NCBI RefSeq assembly: GCF_030380735.1
Contig: NZ_JAUDRZ010000005.1
Location: forward strand, 37,238-101,237
DNA length: 64,000 nt
Reading direction: 5' to 3'
Origin: Rhizobium sp. S152
GTDB taxonomy: Bacteria > Pseudomonadota > Alphaproteobacteria > Rhizobiales > Rhizobiaceae
Shown: in pieces, positions 20,901-29,242 of the stretch
Position numbering within the stretch: position 1 is the stretch's first letter
Layout of the letters: the number at the start of each line of letters is the position of its first letter
Translations under genes and position numbers: made by a program
The notes under the pieces: model-generated
Database searches by the model: none
Told to the model about the DNA's origin: nothing
The model's input: the letters and a program-made list of their open reading frames with translations, nothing else

Positions 20901-21297
20901 CATGCTGTCGGCCAACATCGGCGACGCCGCCGCCCATGGCGACAGCGACGACAGCCACAATGACGCGATCGGCAAGCCGGTCGACATCCGCCGCCTGCGC
21001 GACAAACTCGCGCTGCACCTCGGCCTGAAATGGCTCTACGCCGAAGCGGCTCCCGCGACGCCCAAGAAGACCGAGCAGATCCTGCAAAGCCCGGGCGATG
21101 CGCATGTGCAGGAACTGCTGCGTCTCGGCGAGATCGGCTATATCAGGGGCATCGAAGCCAAGCTCGCCGACCTTGCCAAGGTGGAGGCAAATCAGCCATT
21201 TACCGAGGAACTTCGATCCTATGTCGCCGCCTTCGATCTCAACGGCTTCATGACCTTCCTGAAGCGCTTCGACGAAAAGGTGGAACACATTGGCTGA
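17911..21297 (+). CDS. NCS1-type permease fused to a hybrid histidine kinase
   Basis: This 1,128-residue membrane protein joins five parts. Residues 20-485 form a 12-helix NCS1 (nucleobase/allantoin/hydantoin) permease-like domain. Residues 503-540 are a cysteine-rich segment (CSVC, C, CSLCC, C, C). Two more helices follow (573-593, 607-632) and lead into a coiled linker. The histidine kinase has His686 in SHELRTPLNAVLGY and the ATPase boxes NLLSNAIKF, DTGRGI and GLGLGLTI. A receiver domain with phospho-Asp972 (LVDILMPGMNGW) and Lys1022 precedes a roughly 90-residue tail. It is likely a transporter-like sensor ('transceptor'). I chose the ATG at 17911 with GAAGGGG upstream; 17878 is possible. 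It is divergent from urtA. Confidence 0.9.
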   Translation: MAARQRIIPVRREYNRWVANQTLEDYALRFTAKSARQFSSQRISQTAIGAISFLALEAIGGAITLSYGTTNAFYAIIVASIAMLAIGLPISRYAIRHGVDIDLLTRGASFGYIGSTITSLIYASFTFMLFAIEASIMSGALELTLGIPLWIGYIISAVMVIPLVTHGVRLISRFQLLTQPFWIVLNILPFLFIAVMDWEKFDLWRAFSGIRHASGPPGTIAPFDLVEFGAASAVILALMSQIGEQADFLRFLPPEKQTKWRHRLAVFLAGPGWVIIGAPKLLAGSFLVVLTFASGVPADRAADPAQMYLTAFGYMIPWHNAALLLMAAFVMVSQLKINVMNAYAGSLAWSNFFSRLTHSHPGRVIWLVFNVAIALLLMELGIYRLLEETLGIFSIIAMAWLCTISADLFINKPLGLAPPGIEFKRAHLYDINPVGLGAMTLSATIALIAHFGVFGDIAASLAPYITLIVALIASPAIAWATKGKFYLARKPRQSWKNLTNITCSVCEHPFEPEDMAWCPAYAAPICSLCCSLDSRCHDMCKPNAHLNAQVGYVARAVLPETIVQKLTTRLGRYGIAVVLALTAVGAILAMIAHQVSSASPATAEVVNGTILIVFFVFAVIAGVVCWFYVLAHDSRVVAEEESSRQNTLLLKEIAAHKKTDAALQAAKETAEAANRAKSRYVVGLSHELRTPLNAVLGYAQILERDETIPTPRQSSIKVIRRSAEHLSGLIDGLLDISKIEAGRLQVYSNEINIQDFLDQIVDMFRPQALAKGLTFQHQRAPALPQFVRTDEKRLRQILVNLLSNAIKFTDEGTVTFDVGYRSQVATFTVTDTGRGIAEKDLSRIYEPFQRGEADSIRPMPGLGLGLTITQLLTNTLGGEIAVSSEKDKGSTFRVRLMLSAVLREMTVPPQEKKIVSYDGPRRTIVVVDDNEDHREMMREILVPLDFVVLTAASGTDCLTLIEGIQPDLFLVDILMPGMNGWQLVSRLREAGQTAPIVMLSANIGDAAAHGDSDDSHNDAIGKPVDIRRLRDKLALHLGLKWLYAEAAPATPKKTEQILQSPGDAHVQELLRLGEIGYIRGIEAKLADLAKVEANQPFTEELRSYVAAFDLNGFMTFLKRFDEKVEHIG

Positions 21298-22198
21298 ACT
21301 CCCGCGCGACATCGTTCTCCTGGTCGACGACTCGCCTGAGGCGCTCGGCTTTCTCACCGACGCGCTGGAGCAATCCGGCTTCTCCGTGCTGATCGCCACT
21401 TCGGGCTCCGCCGCACTCAACATCGTCGAGCGCATCACCCCCGACCTGATCCTGCTCGACGCCGTCATGCCGACGATGGACGGCTTCGAGACCTGCCGAC
21501 GGCTGAAGGCGAACCCGGCAATCAGCCAGATCCCGGTTATCTTCATGACCGGCCTGACCGAGACCGAACACGTTGTCCACGCGCTCGGCTCGGGCGGCGT
21601 CGACTATCTCACCAAGCCGATCAACATCGACGAACTCCGCGCCCGCATCGGCGTGCACCTGAGAAACGCCCGCTCCGCCCAGAGCGCCCGCGTGGCGCTC
21701 GACGCCGCCGGCCGTCATCTTCTGGCGGTCAAGGGCGATGGCAACGTCCACTGGTCCACCCCGCAGGCCACCCGCCTCGTCAACGCCGCCATGGGCAGCG
21801 ACGACGGCATGGACACGGTGATCGCGACCATCGCCGCATGGATGGAAAACCGTGCCACGGCGACCCGCGACGCGACCATCCCGGTCGCCCATGGCGGCCA
21901 GGATGTCCTGCAACTCGCCTTCCTTGGCACCATCGGCCCGGACGAATATCTCTTCCGCCTAACCGCCAGCCAGCGCGCTGACGACCAGGTTCTGCGCCAG
22001 CGCTTCGCTCTGACGCATCGCGAATCCGAAGTGCTGCTGTGGATCGCGAAGGGCAAGGCCAACCGCGACATCGGCGAAATCCTCGGCCTGTCGGCGCGCA
22101 CGGTGAACAAGCACCTGGAACAGATTTACGTGAAGCTCGGCGTCGAAAACCGCGCCTCCGCCGCCGTCAAGGCGGCGCATGTGCTGCACGAGACCTGA
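21290..22198 (+). CDS. Response regulator with LuxR-type DNA-binding domain
   Basis: The 302-residue protein has an N-terminal receiver (about 5-120, phospho-Asp in LILLDAVMPTMDGF, Lys in YLTKPINI) and a middle segment of unclear fold (about 130-235). It ends in a LuxR/FixJ helix-turn-helix (about 240-300, LTHRESEVLLWIAKGKANRD). The start is TTG at 21290 with AGGTGG six bases upstream. It overlaps the kinase stop by eight bases, so the two are translationally coupled and form a cognate pair. Its likely targets include the urt/ure genes next door; this is inferred from position. Confidence 0.92.
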   Translation: MAELPRDIVLLVDDSPEALGFLTDALEQSGFSVLIATSGSAALNIVERITPDLILLDAVMPTMDGFETCRRLKANPAISQIPVIFMTGLTETEHVVHALGSGGVDYLTKPINIDELRARIGVHLRNARSAQSARVALDAAGRHLLAVKGDGNVHWSTPQATRLVNAAMGSDDGMDTVIATIAAWMENRATATRDATIPVAHGGQDVLQLAFLGTIGPDEYLFRLTASQRADDQVLRQRFALTHRESEVLLWIAKGKANRDIGEILGLSARTVNKHLEQIYVKLGVENRASAAVKAAHVLHET

Positions 22199-22286
22199 GC
22201 CAGTCAACAGGATTTCTTAAAGCCTGTTCGCTTAAAGCTGAGAAAACCCGAAAGGGATCGCGGCTGCAACGGATTGGTGGCGGGTC

Positions 22287-23471
22287 ATGAAGGAACGGCT
22301 TTACTATGTGGATCGACTGCGGATTTCCGCTTTCGCGATCCTGATCCTCTACCATTCATCGGCGGCGTTCTTCACCGACATGGGCTGGCTGATCCATAGC
22401 GAGCGTACCAGCCCGGCACTGTCGCTGATCATGGAATTTCCCCGCGCCTGGCGGCTGGCGCTGCTGTTCTTCGTCTCCGGCATGGGTGCGGCCTTCTCCT
22501 TCCGCTCGGATTCCAGCCTCGCCTTCCTGCGCAAGCGCACCATCCGCCTGCTCGTGCCCCTCCTCTTCGCCATGGCCGTACTGGTCGTACCGCAGGTCTG
22601 GTACGAGCGGATGTACGAGAACGGCTATGACGGCTCGCTGCTGACATTCTGGCTGACGCGCTATTTCACCGAGGGGCGCTATCCCACCGGCAACTTCACC
22701 TGGGCCCATATGTGGTTCGTCGCCTATCTGCTTGTGATGTCGGTGATCTGCTACCCGATCTTTCTCTATCTCAGCCGGCCGGGCAACCCGATCATGGCCT
22801 GGTTCGAGCGCGTCGCGAAGACTGGAATGATCTACCTGTTCTTTCTGCTGCCGCTGCTGCTCAATCTCGCCTTGACGCCCTTCTATCCCAAGGAAACCAA
22901 TGCGCTCTACAATGACGGCGCATGGTTCGCGGTCTGGTCAAGCTGGTTCGGCCTCGGCTTCCTCGTCGCCCGCAACCACCGAAGCCTGATCGAGCCGATC
23001 ATCGCCAAGCGCTATCTGAGCGCCGCCATCGCCCTTGCGGTTACCGTGCTGCTCTACCTCTTCGCCTGGCTGGTGCCGGCCGAAGAGGCGTTCGGCAGCT
23101 ACGCCAATGAAACGCCGCTCTTCAAGGCCGCGATCTTCCTGCTCGCCTGGTCGATGATCCTGACGCTGATCGGCTTCGCCGGCCGCCACTTCAACCAGCC
23201 GGACCCGCGCGTGGTGACTGTCAACCGACTGGTCTTCCCGCTCTACATCATCCACCAGACGGTGATCGTCGGCGCGCTCTATTACGTTCTGCCGCTCGGG
23301 CTGGAAGCAATGCCGAGCTTTATCATCGTCGCCGCCGCGACCTTCGTCCTCTCCGTGCTGTTCGCCGTCGCCGTGGACCGCATCCCTGGGCGCGCTCGGC
23401 TTCTCTTCGGTCTCGAGGCAAGGCCGCGCGGCGCATCGGACGAGCGCAAAGTCGTCGGCGCGCAACGATAG
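22287..23471 (+). CDS. Membrane acyltransferase (acyltransferase 3 / OpgC-like)
   Basis: The 394-residue integral membrane protein has about ten helices. The N-terminal catalytic-type motif of the family is present (RISAFAILILYHSSAAFF, with the conserved His). These proteins transfer acyl groups such as succinyl or acetyl to extracytoplasmic sugars, for example cyclic or periplasmic glucans. The mid segment WAHMWFVAYLLV is also family-like. The substrate here is unknown. It stands alone, 88 bases after the response regulator and convergent with the dehydrogenase. Confidence 0.85.
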   Translation: MKERLYYVDRLRISAFAILILYHSSAAFFTDMGWLIHSERTSPALSLIMEFPRAWRLALLFFVSGMGAAFSFRSDSSLAFLRKRTIRLLVPLLFAMAVLVVPQVWYERMYENGYDGSLLTFWLTRYFTEGRYPTGNFTWAHMWFVAYLLVMSVICYPIFLYLSRPGNPIMAWFERVAKTGMIYLFFLLPLLLNLALTPFYPKETNALYNDGAWFAVWSSWFGLGFLVARNHRSLIEPIIAKRYLSAAIALAVTVLLYLFAWLVPAEEAFGSYANETPLFKAAIFLLAWSMILTLIGFAGRHFNQPDPRVVTVNRLVFPLYIIHQTVIVGALYYVLPLGLEAMPSFIIVAAATFVLSVLFAVAVDRIPGRARLLFGLEARPRGASDERKVVGAQR

Positions 23472-23477
23472 ACGGGA

Positions 23478-24446
23478 TCAGGCCACACGGTCCGGCGGCT
23501 CGCGCCCCTCGAAGAATGCGGTGATGTTGTCCACCACCTTCATGCCCATCGCGTTGCGCGTCTCTTCCGTCGCGCTTCCGAGATGCGGCAGCAGAACCAC
23601 ATTCTCCAATCCACTCAGCGCCTCCGGCACCTGCGGTTCGGCCTCGTAGACATCGAGGCCGGCTCCGCGGATCACGCCATCCGCGAGCGCGGAAATCAGC
23701 GCTGCCTCGTCCACCACGTCGCCCCGCGCGGTGTTGATCAGATAGGCGCCCGGCTTCATGGCCGCGAAACGGGAGGCGTTCATCAGATGCCGGTTCTCCG
23801 CCCCACCAGGGCAATGCAGCGACACGAAATCAGCAACCGCAAGCACCTCTTCGACGGTCGCGAGCTGCCGCGCGCCATATCGCGCCGCTTCCGCCGGATC
23901 GACCGTCGAGCGGTTGAAGAACACCACATCCATGCCGAAACCGAAATGGCAACGTTGCGCGAAGGCCTTGCCGATCCGCCCGAAGCCGATGATGCCGACC
24001 GTCTTTCCCGTGACCTTGGTGCCGATCATATGCGTCGGGCACCAGCCCTTCCATTCGCCCGCCCGCACCTGCCGCTCGCCCTCCCCGCCACGGCGCGCGA
24101 CCGAAAGCAGGAGCAGCATGGCGATATCGGCGGTGCAATCGGTGAGCACGCCGGGCGTGTTGGTCACCGCGATGCCCTTGGCCTTCGCCGCCGCGATGTC
24201 GATGTGATTGTAGCCGACCCCGAAATTGCCGAGGACCTTGGCGCGAATATCGCCTTCGAAAACCGAAGCGGGAAGCTTGTCCGACACCGTCGGCAGCACG
24301 GCGTCGTGGGTGCCCAACGCCTCGGCGATCGCGTCTGGCAGCATCGGCAAATCGTCAGTGTTGAAGGTCGCTTCGAAGCGCTCGGCCAGCACCGCCTCGA
24401 CGGCGGACGGCCAGCGGCGCGTGAGCAGGATCTTGGGGCGAGACAT
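23478..24446 (-). CDS. D-2-hydroxyacid dehydrogenase (glyoxylate/hydroxypyruvate reductase type)
   Basis: The 322-residue NAD(P)-dependent oxidoreductase has the nucleotide-binding GFGRIG motif. The catalytic triad is in NTARGDVVDE (Arg), YEAEPQVPE (Glu) and LLPHLGSAT (His). The substrate-binding N-terminal region NFGVGYNHID matches the GyaR/GhrB-like branch, so glyoxylate or hydroxypyruvate is the likeliest substrate. A link to purine/allantoin breakdown, which yields glyoxylate, is possible but unproven. Confidence 0.88.
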   Translation of the reverse strand: MSRPKILLTRRWPSAVEAVLAERFEATFNTDDLPMLPDAIAEALGTHDAVLPTVSDKLPASVFEGDIRAKVLGNFGVGYNHIDIAAAKAKGIAVTNTPGVLTDCTADIAMLLLLSVARRGGEGERQVRAGEWKGWCPTHMIGTKVTGKTVGIIGFGRIGKAFAQRCHFGFGMDVVFFNRSTVDPAEAARYGARQLATVEEVLAVADFVSLHCPGGAENRHLMNASRFAAMKPGAYLINTARGDVVDEAALISALADGVIRGAGLDVYEAEPQVPEALSGLENVVLLPHLGSATEETRNAMGMKVVDNITAFFEGREPPDRVA

Positions 24447-24575
24447 GGCCTATCCGTATCGTCTGCGGCTGCGCGTCGATCGGCGGCAACCTGTTGAATT
24501 CGCGGGCGATCCTAACCGGATCGTCCTCGATCGCAAGGCCGGCTATCCACCATATGGTTCACTGCCGCCCAAAAC

Positions 24576-24606
24576 GAAAGAAGCCCGGTGCGAGACCGGG
24601 CTTCCA
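24576..24606 (-). terminator. Rho-independent terminator after livK
   Basis: A 10-bp perfect stem GAAGCCCGGT/ACCGGGCTTC with a 5-nt loop (24580-24604) is followed, on the minus strand, by TTTCGTTTT. It lies 20 bases past the livK stop. Confidence 0.85.
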
Positions 24607-24624
24607 AAGTGAGAACGAAAGTTC

Positions 24625-25749
24625 TTACTTCGCGTCCTGCGGGAAGTAGGAGAACTTGCCGTCCGGGCCCTTCTTCCATTCGTACATGACGTAGCCAGGG
24701 ATCTTCGGGTCGCCCTTTTCGTCGAACGAGATGTCGCCGAGAACGGTCTTGAACGGACCCTTTTCCTTCATCGCGGTGGCAACGGCTTCAGCGTCGGTCG
24801 AAGCGGCTGCCTTGGCAGCTTCAGCGATCGTCTGCATGGCAGCGTAGGAGTACAGCGTGTAAGCTTCCGGGTTGAAGCCGGCAGCCTTGAACTTCTCGAC
24901 GAGCGCCTTGTTGTCGGGGTTCAGCGTTGCGTCCGGGCCGAACGTGTTCAGCGTACCGGCGACTGCGTCACCAGCGATCGATGCCAGTTCGTTCGAAACG
25001 ATACCGTCACCCGATACGAGCGTTGCCTTCAGGCCTTGGTCGGCTGCCTGGCGGATGATCAGACCGGCTTCGGTATGGAGACCGCCCCAGTAGATGATCG
25101 AAACGCCGGCTTCCTTCATCTTGGCGATGAGGGCCGAGAAGTCCTTGTCGCCGACGTTGATGCCTTCGTACATGACTTCGGTGAGGCCAGCGGCATTCAT
25201 GGCCTTCTTGGTTTCGTCAGCGAGGCCCTGGCCGTACGGGGTCTTGTCGTGAACGACGGCGACCTTGGCGTCCTTGAAGTGGTCGGCAAGATACTTGCCG
25301 GCGATGCCGCCCTGCTGGTCGTCGCGACCGCAAGTACGGAACGTGTTCCAGAGACCACGCTCGGTGAACTGCGGGTTGGTCGCAGCCGGCGTGATTTCGA
25401 GGATGCCGTTTTCAGCGTAAACTTCGGAAGCCGGGATCGAAACGCCCGAGTTGAAGTGGCCGATGACGAACTTTACGCCGTCAGCAGCGAACTTGTTGGC
25501 AACCGAAATACCCTGCTTCGGGTCGGACACGTCGTCGCCGAGGACGATCTTGATCTGCTCGCCGTTGATGCCGCCAGCAGCGTTGATGTCAGCAGCTGCC
25601 TGTTCGGCACCCTTCTGAAGCTGAGCACCGAAAGCTGCGTTCGGGCCGGTCAGCGGACCGGCAACGGCTACCGTGATGTCGGCCCATGCGTTGCCGCTGA
25701 AGGCGACCATCGCCGTCAGAGCCACTGCCGACAGAAGAGACTTCTTCAT
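24625..25749 (-). CDS. livK: Branched-chain amino-acid ABC transporter substrate-binding protein
   Basis: This is a periplasmic Leu/Ile/Val (or broad amino-acid) receptor of 374 residues. It has a clear signal peptide cut after NAWA before [18 protein letters not shown]. The type-I binding fold includes [17 protein letters not shown] and a disulfide-type Cys in [12 protein letters not shown]. It is the last gene of the liv cluster, after a 119-base gap that probably holds its own promoter, since binding proteins are usually made in excess. Confidence 0.94.
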   Translation of the reverse strand: MKKSLLSAVALTAMVAFSGNAWADITVAVAGPLTGPNAAFGAQLQKGAEQAAADINAAGGINGEQIKIVLGDDVSDPKQGISVANKFAADGVKFVIGHFNSGVSIPASEVYAENGILEITPAATNPQFTERGLWNTFRTCGRDDQQGGIAGKYLADHFKDAKVAVVHDKTPYGQGLADETKKAMNAAGLTEVMYEGINVGDKDFSALIAKMKEAGVSIIYWGGLHTEAGLIIRQAADQGLKATLVSGDGIVSNELASIAGDAVAGTLNTFGPDATLNPDNKALVEKFKAAGFNPEAYTLYSYAAMQTIAEAAKAAASTDAEAVATAMKEKGPFKTVLGDISFDEKGDPKIPGYVMYEWKKGPDGKFSYFPQDAK

Positions 25750-25868
25750 TATGTTACTCCCAGTTTTTTAGCGGGTTCCGTTCCATTACCCAGCGCATCA
25801 CCCACTTTACTGCGCCGGGAAACCTGTTCCACTCGGAGAGGTAATTTGTCCCTAGATTCAACCGACTG

Positions 25869-26222
25869 TCAATGTTTTGCCTTCCAGGAGAAGGGCGACG
25901 TCTTTTCGTAGAGCCAGTAGTAATTGTTGACCATCTGATTGGTCCGGCGATAGCGGTATCCCGCCGTCGCGAAGATCAAAAGAAGGACGAAGTCGATGGC
26001 GTAATAGAACACGCTGATCACGGGGCCGTCGAACAGCGCATGATGCAGGAATTGCATCGCGGCCGCCAGAAGCACGGTGTAGCCGATGACTATAGGATAG
26101 TCGCTCCAGCCGTCGGCCGCGGCCTTGCCCGAACGCCATGCCGTCCAGAAGCCGATCAAAACAACGAGCAGTCGAATGACGCTGCGAACGCCGGTATCGC
26201 CTTCAAAGAAAAGTCCCTGCAT
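25869..26222 (-). CDS. Small membrane protein of the liv operon (DUF6867-like)
   Basis: The 117-residue protein has three predicted helices (about 14-30, 43-63, 70-88) and a C-terminal stretch YYWLYEKTSPFSWK. I recognise it as the DUF6867-type protein that accompanies livHMGF in Rhizobiales. It lies 24 bases after livF. Its function is unknown; an accessory role in the transporter is inferred only from conserved position. Confidence 0.75.
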   Translation of the reverse strand: MQGLFFEGDTGVRSVIRLLVVLIGFWTAWRSGKAAADGWSDYPIVIGYTVLLAAAMQFLHHALFDGPVISVFYYAIDFVLLLIFATAGYRYRRTNQMVNNYYWLYEKTSPFSWKAKH

Positions 26223-26246
26223 ATCAAAGTCTCCCCTTCGTCATGC

Positions 26247-26975
26247 TCAATGCCGTCCGCCTTCGAGATAGGCGGCGCGAACTTCAGGATTGGCCAGCAG
26301 TTCCTGGCCGGAGCCCGACATCGTCACCTTGCCGTTGACCATGACATAGGCCCGGTCGGACAGCTTCAGCGCCGCGAATGCGTTCTGCTCGACGAGGAAC
26401 ACGGTCAGCCCCTCATCCTTGTTCAGCTTCTTGATCGCCTCGAAGATGCCCTTGACGATCAGCGGCGCGAGGCCGAGCGACGGCTCGTCGAGGAGCAGCA
26501 GTTTTGGGCGCGCCATCAGCGCGCGGCCGATCGACAGCATCTGCTGCTCGCCGCCCGAAAGCGTGCCGCCGCGCTGCGTCTGGCGCTCCTTCAGGCGCGG
26601 GAACATCGTGAAAATCTTCTCGACGTCTTCCTTGAAGTATTTCAGGTTGTCGAGGCCGGCGCCCATCTGCAGGTTTTCCATCACGCTCATGCGCGGGAAA
26701 ATGCGGCGTCCCTCAGGCGACTGCGCGATGCGCAGGCGGGCGATTTCGTGGGTGGGCATCCTGGTGATGTCGCGGCCTTCGAAGACGACGGAGCCGCTGC
26801 GCGCCTGCGGGCTGCCGCAAATCGTCATCATCAGCGTCGACTTGCCGGCGCCGTTGGCGCCGATCAGGCTGACGATTTCGCCCTGGTTGACCTCGACGTC
26901 GATGCCGGCGAGTGCACGGATGTTGCCGTAATAGGTTTCGACACCCTGGACCTTGAGAAGTGGCTGACCGGTCAT
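26247..26975 (-). CDS. livF: Branched-chain amino-acid ABC transporter ATP-binding protein LivF
   Basis: The 242-residue ATPase starts MTGQPLLKVQGVETYYG. Walker A is GANGAGKST, the signature TLSGGEQQMLSIGR, and Walker B LLLLDEPSLGLAP, all typical of LivF. Its ATG overlaps the livG stop (ATGA). A much longer open frame in this phase continues upstream antisense-like through livG, but that part has no family similarity. Confidence 0.96.
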   Translation of the reverse strand: MTGQPLLKVQGVETYYGNIRALAGIDVEVNQGEIVSLIGANGAGKSTLMMTICGSPQARSGSVVFEGRDITRMPTHEIARLRIAQSPEGRRIFPRMSVMENLQMGAGLDNLKYFKEDVEKIFTMFPRLKERQTQRGGTLSGGEQQMLSIGRALMARPKLLLLDEPSLGLAPLIVKGIFEAIKKLNKDEGLTVFLVEQNAFAALKLSDRAYVMVNGKVTMSGSGQELLANPEVRAAYLEGGRH

Positions 26976-27847
26976 CAGTGCGTACCTCCTTCGAGGTTCT
27001 CGACGTCTGCGATCACTTGTTCCACTTCCTCGTCCTCGACACCGAGATAGGCCGCGATGACCTTCGGATCGTTCTTCACATGGTCTGGCGTGCCGTCGGA
27101 AATCTTCTGGCCGTATTCGAGCACGACGACATGGTCGGAGATCTCCATGACCACGGACATGTCGTGTTCGATCAGGAGCAGCGACGTGCCCTCGTCTCGG
27201 ATCCCACGCAGAAGCGCGTTCAGCGTCAGCGATTCCTTCGGGTTGAGACCGGCGGCGGGTTCGTCCAGGCAGAGCAGTTCCGGTCCCGTGCACATGGCGC
27301 GCGCGATTTCCAGGCGGCGCTGCGCGCCGTATGGCAGGTCGCCGGCGGGATCGTCGGCGCGATCGATCAGATCGGCCTTCTCCAGCCAGTAGCGGGCGAC
27401 CTCGATCGCATTCTTCGCTTCCGCGCTGTAGCGGCCGATCCCGAGCAGGCCGAGAATGGTGTAGCCCGATGCCAGCATCAGCTTGTTGTGCTGCGCGACC
27501 AGAAGGTTTTCGAGAACCGTCAGGCCGGAGAACAATCGGATGTTCTGGAAGGTACGGGCAACCTTGGCTTCGCGGGTAATCCGGAAGTCGGGGAGACGCT
27601 CGAGTAGGTATTCCTTGCCGCTCTTCTGCTGCAGGGTGATCATGCCCATCGTCGGCTTGTAGAAACCGGTGATGCAGTTGAAGACGGTGGTCTTGCCTGC
27701 GCCGTTCGGTCCGATCAGCGCGGTAATGTCGCCGCGCTTGGCTTCGAACGAGAAGTCGTTGATCGCCATCAGGCCGCCGAACTTCATCGACAGATGCTCG
27801 ACCTTGAGCAGGGTATCGCTGGACATGTTGGTTTCCTGAGGGCTCAT
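26975..27847 (-). CDS. livG: Branched-chain amino-acid ABC transporter ATP-binding protein LivG
   Basis: The 290-residue ATPase has Walker A GPNGAGKTTVFN, the LivG-type signature LPYGAQRRLEIARAM and Walker B LLCLDEPAAGLNP. The start overlaps the livM stop by one base. A second in-frame ATG at 27826, with AGGA upstream, is an alternative start. The C-terminal acidic extension (VEDEEVEQVI) is longer than in E. coli LivG. Confidence 0.95.
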   Translation of the reverse strand: MSPQETNMSSDTLLKVEHLSMKFGGLMAINDFSFEAKRGDITALIGPNGAGKTTVFNCITGFYKPTMGMITLQQKSGKEYLLERLPDFRITREAKVARTFQNIRLFSGLTVLENLLVAQHNKLMLASGYTILGLLGIGRYSAEAKNAIEVARYWLEKADLIDRADDPAGDLPYGAQRRLEIARAMCTGPELLCLDEPAAGLNPKESLTLNALLRGIRDEGTSLLLIEHDMSVVMEISDHVVVLEYGQKISDGTPDHVKNDPKVIAAYLGVEDEEVEQVIADVENLEGGTH

Positions 27848-29238
27848 CAGCCGTGGCCCTCCTTGGTGAAGCTTCCCGATACCGATTTCCGTTCCTTGAG
27901 GAAGGCGGTCGGTTCACGCGATCCGACGAAGCCGCGTGGCTTGATGAGCATGACGACGACCATGGCCAGACCGAAGAGCAGCATGCGGTAGAGTTCCGGC
28001 GTGAAATCCGGCCCGAAGATGAGCTTCAGAAACTCCATTTCGCGCAGCATTTCCGTGCCGCCGATCATGACGATCGCCGCTATCGCAATGCCGGTCAGCG
28101 AGCCCATGCCGCCGAGAACGACGATGGCGAGGATGACGGCTGATTCCAGGAACACGAAGGATTCAGGAGAAACGAAGCCCTGGCGGGCGGCGAAGAAGGA
28201 GCCGGCGAAGCCGCCGAACATCGCACCCGTGGCGAAAGCCGTGAGCTTCGTCGTTACCGTGTTGATACCTAGCGAGCGGCAGGCGATTTCGTCTTCGCGA
28301 AGCGCTTCCCATGCACGGCCGATCGGCATACGGCGCAGGCGGATGGTGACGTAAGCCGTCAGCAGGCAGAGCGCCAGGATCAGATAGAAGAGGAAGATCT
28401 TGTAGTAGGCCGACGAGATCGGCAGGTGGAACAGCTTGGCGAAGCCATGCGGGCTGGCATCGAAGGGAATACCGAACAGCGTCGCCTTCGGAATGCTGGA
28501 GATGCCGAACGTACCGCGGGTCAGATCCGTCCAGTTGATGATGACGAGGCGGATGATTTCACCGAAGGCCAGCGTCACGATCGCCAGATAGTCGCCGCGC
28601 AGACGCAGGACCGGAAAGCCAAGGATGATGCCCCAGAGGCCAGCGAGAATGCCCGACAGCGGCAAAAGAACCCAAAACGACAGGCCGAAATAGCTGGAGA
28701 GCAGCGCGTAGGAATAGGCGCCGACCGCGTAGAAGGCAACATAACCGAGATCGAGCAGACCGGCGAGACCGACGACGATGTTCAAGCCCCAGGCCAGCAT
28801 CACGTAGATCAGGATCTGGATGCCGAAGTTATCGACCCACTTCAACGAGCCCTGCGCGCCGACCAATGCCACGATGACGACAGGATAGAGCAGCAGCGCC
28901 AGCAGCGCGATCTTCAGGAAGTGTGCGTGGAAAAAGCCCTTCTTCTCGGAAATGTCGAGTTCGCCGCTGCGCGCCTTGGCGAGCTTGCGGGCGTCGAGAT
29001 GCGGACGCAGGAAAACCACGATCGCGAACCGGCCGACCGCCGCAATCGCGACGAAGATCGCCAGCAGACCCCAGCGCTGAACGACGACGAGTTCGTTGCT
29101 GATGTTCTGCTGCGTGCCGAGACCGACATAGAGAACGAACATGCCGAACGAGATGACGGCTGCGAAAATAGCTTCTTTAATACCCTTCTGGACAAGTCCG
29201 GATGCGGGCTTGCCAGGGGCGTTTTCAACATTTGCCAT
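27847..29238 (-). CDS. livM: Branched-chain amino-acid ABC transporter permease LivM
   Basis: The 463-residue permease is longer than the E. coli form because of an N-terminal region of about 130 residues with three helices. The conserved core follows, including GLAGLLDLGYVAFYAVGAY and REDEIACRSLGIN. It pairs with LivH to form the channel. The start is an ATG, 4 bases after the livH stop. Confidence 0.95.
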   Translation of the reverse strand: MANVENAPGKPASGLVQKGIKEAIFAAVISFGMFVLYVGLGTQQNISNELVVVQRWGLLAIFVAIAAVGRFAIVVFLRPHLDARKLAKARSGELDISEKKGFFHAHFLKIALLALLLYPVVIVALVGAQGSLKWVDNFGIQILIYVMLAWGLNIVVGLAGLLDLGYVAFYAVGAYSYALLSSYFGLSFWVLLPLSGILAGLWGIILGFPVLRLRGDYLAIVTLAFGEIIRLVIINWTDLTRGTFGISSIPKATLFGIPFDASPHGFAKLFHLPISSAYYKIFLFYLILALCLLTAYVTIRLRRMPIGRAWEALREDEIACRSLGINTVTTKLTAFATGAMFGGFAGSFFAARQGFVSPESFVFLESAVILAIVVLGGMGSLTGIAIAAIVMIGGTEMLREMEFLKLIFGPDFTPELYRMLLFGLAMVVVMLIKPRGFVGSREPTAFLKERKSVSGSFTKEGHG

Positions 29239-29242
29239 GACG

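Noticed and set aside
26976..27917. N-terminal extension of LivF giving a 556-residue fusion
   Set aside because: The extra part is the out-of-frame reading of livG; the conserved LivF start with ATGA overlap at 26975 explains the gene.
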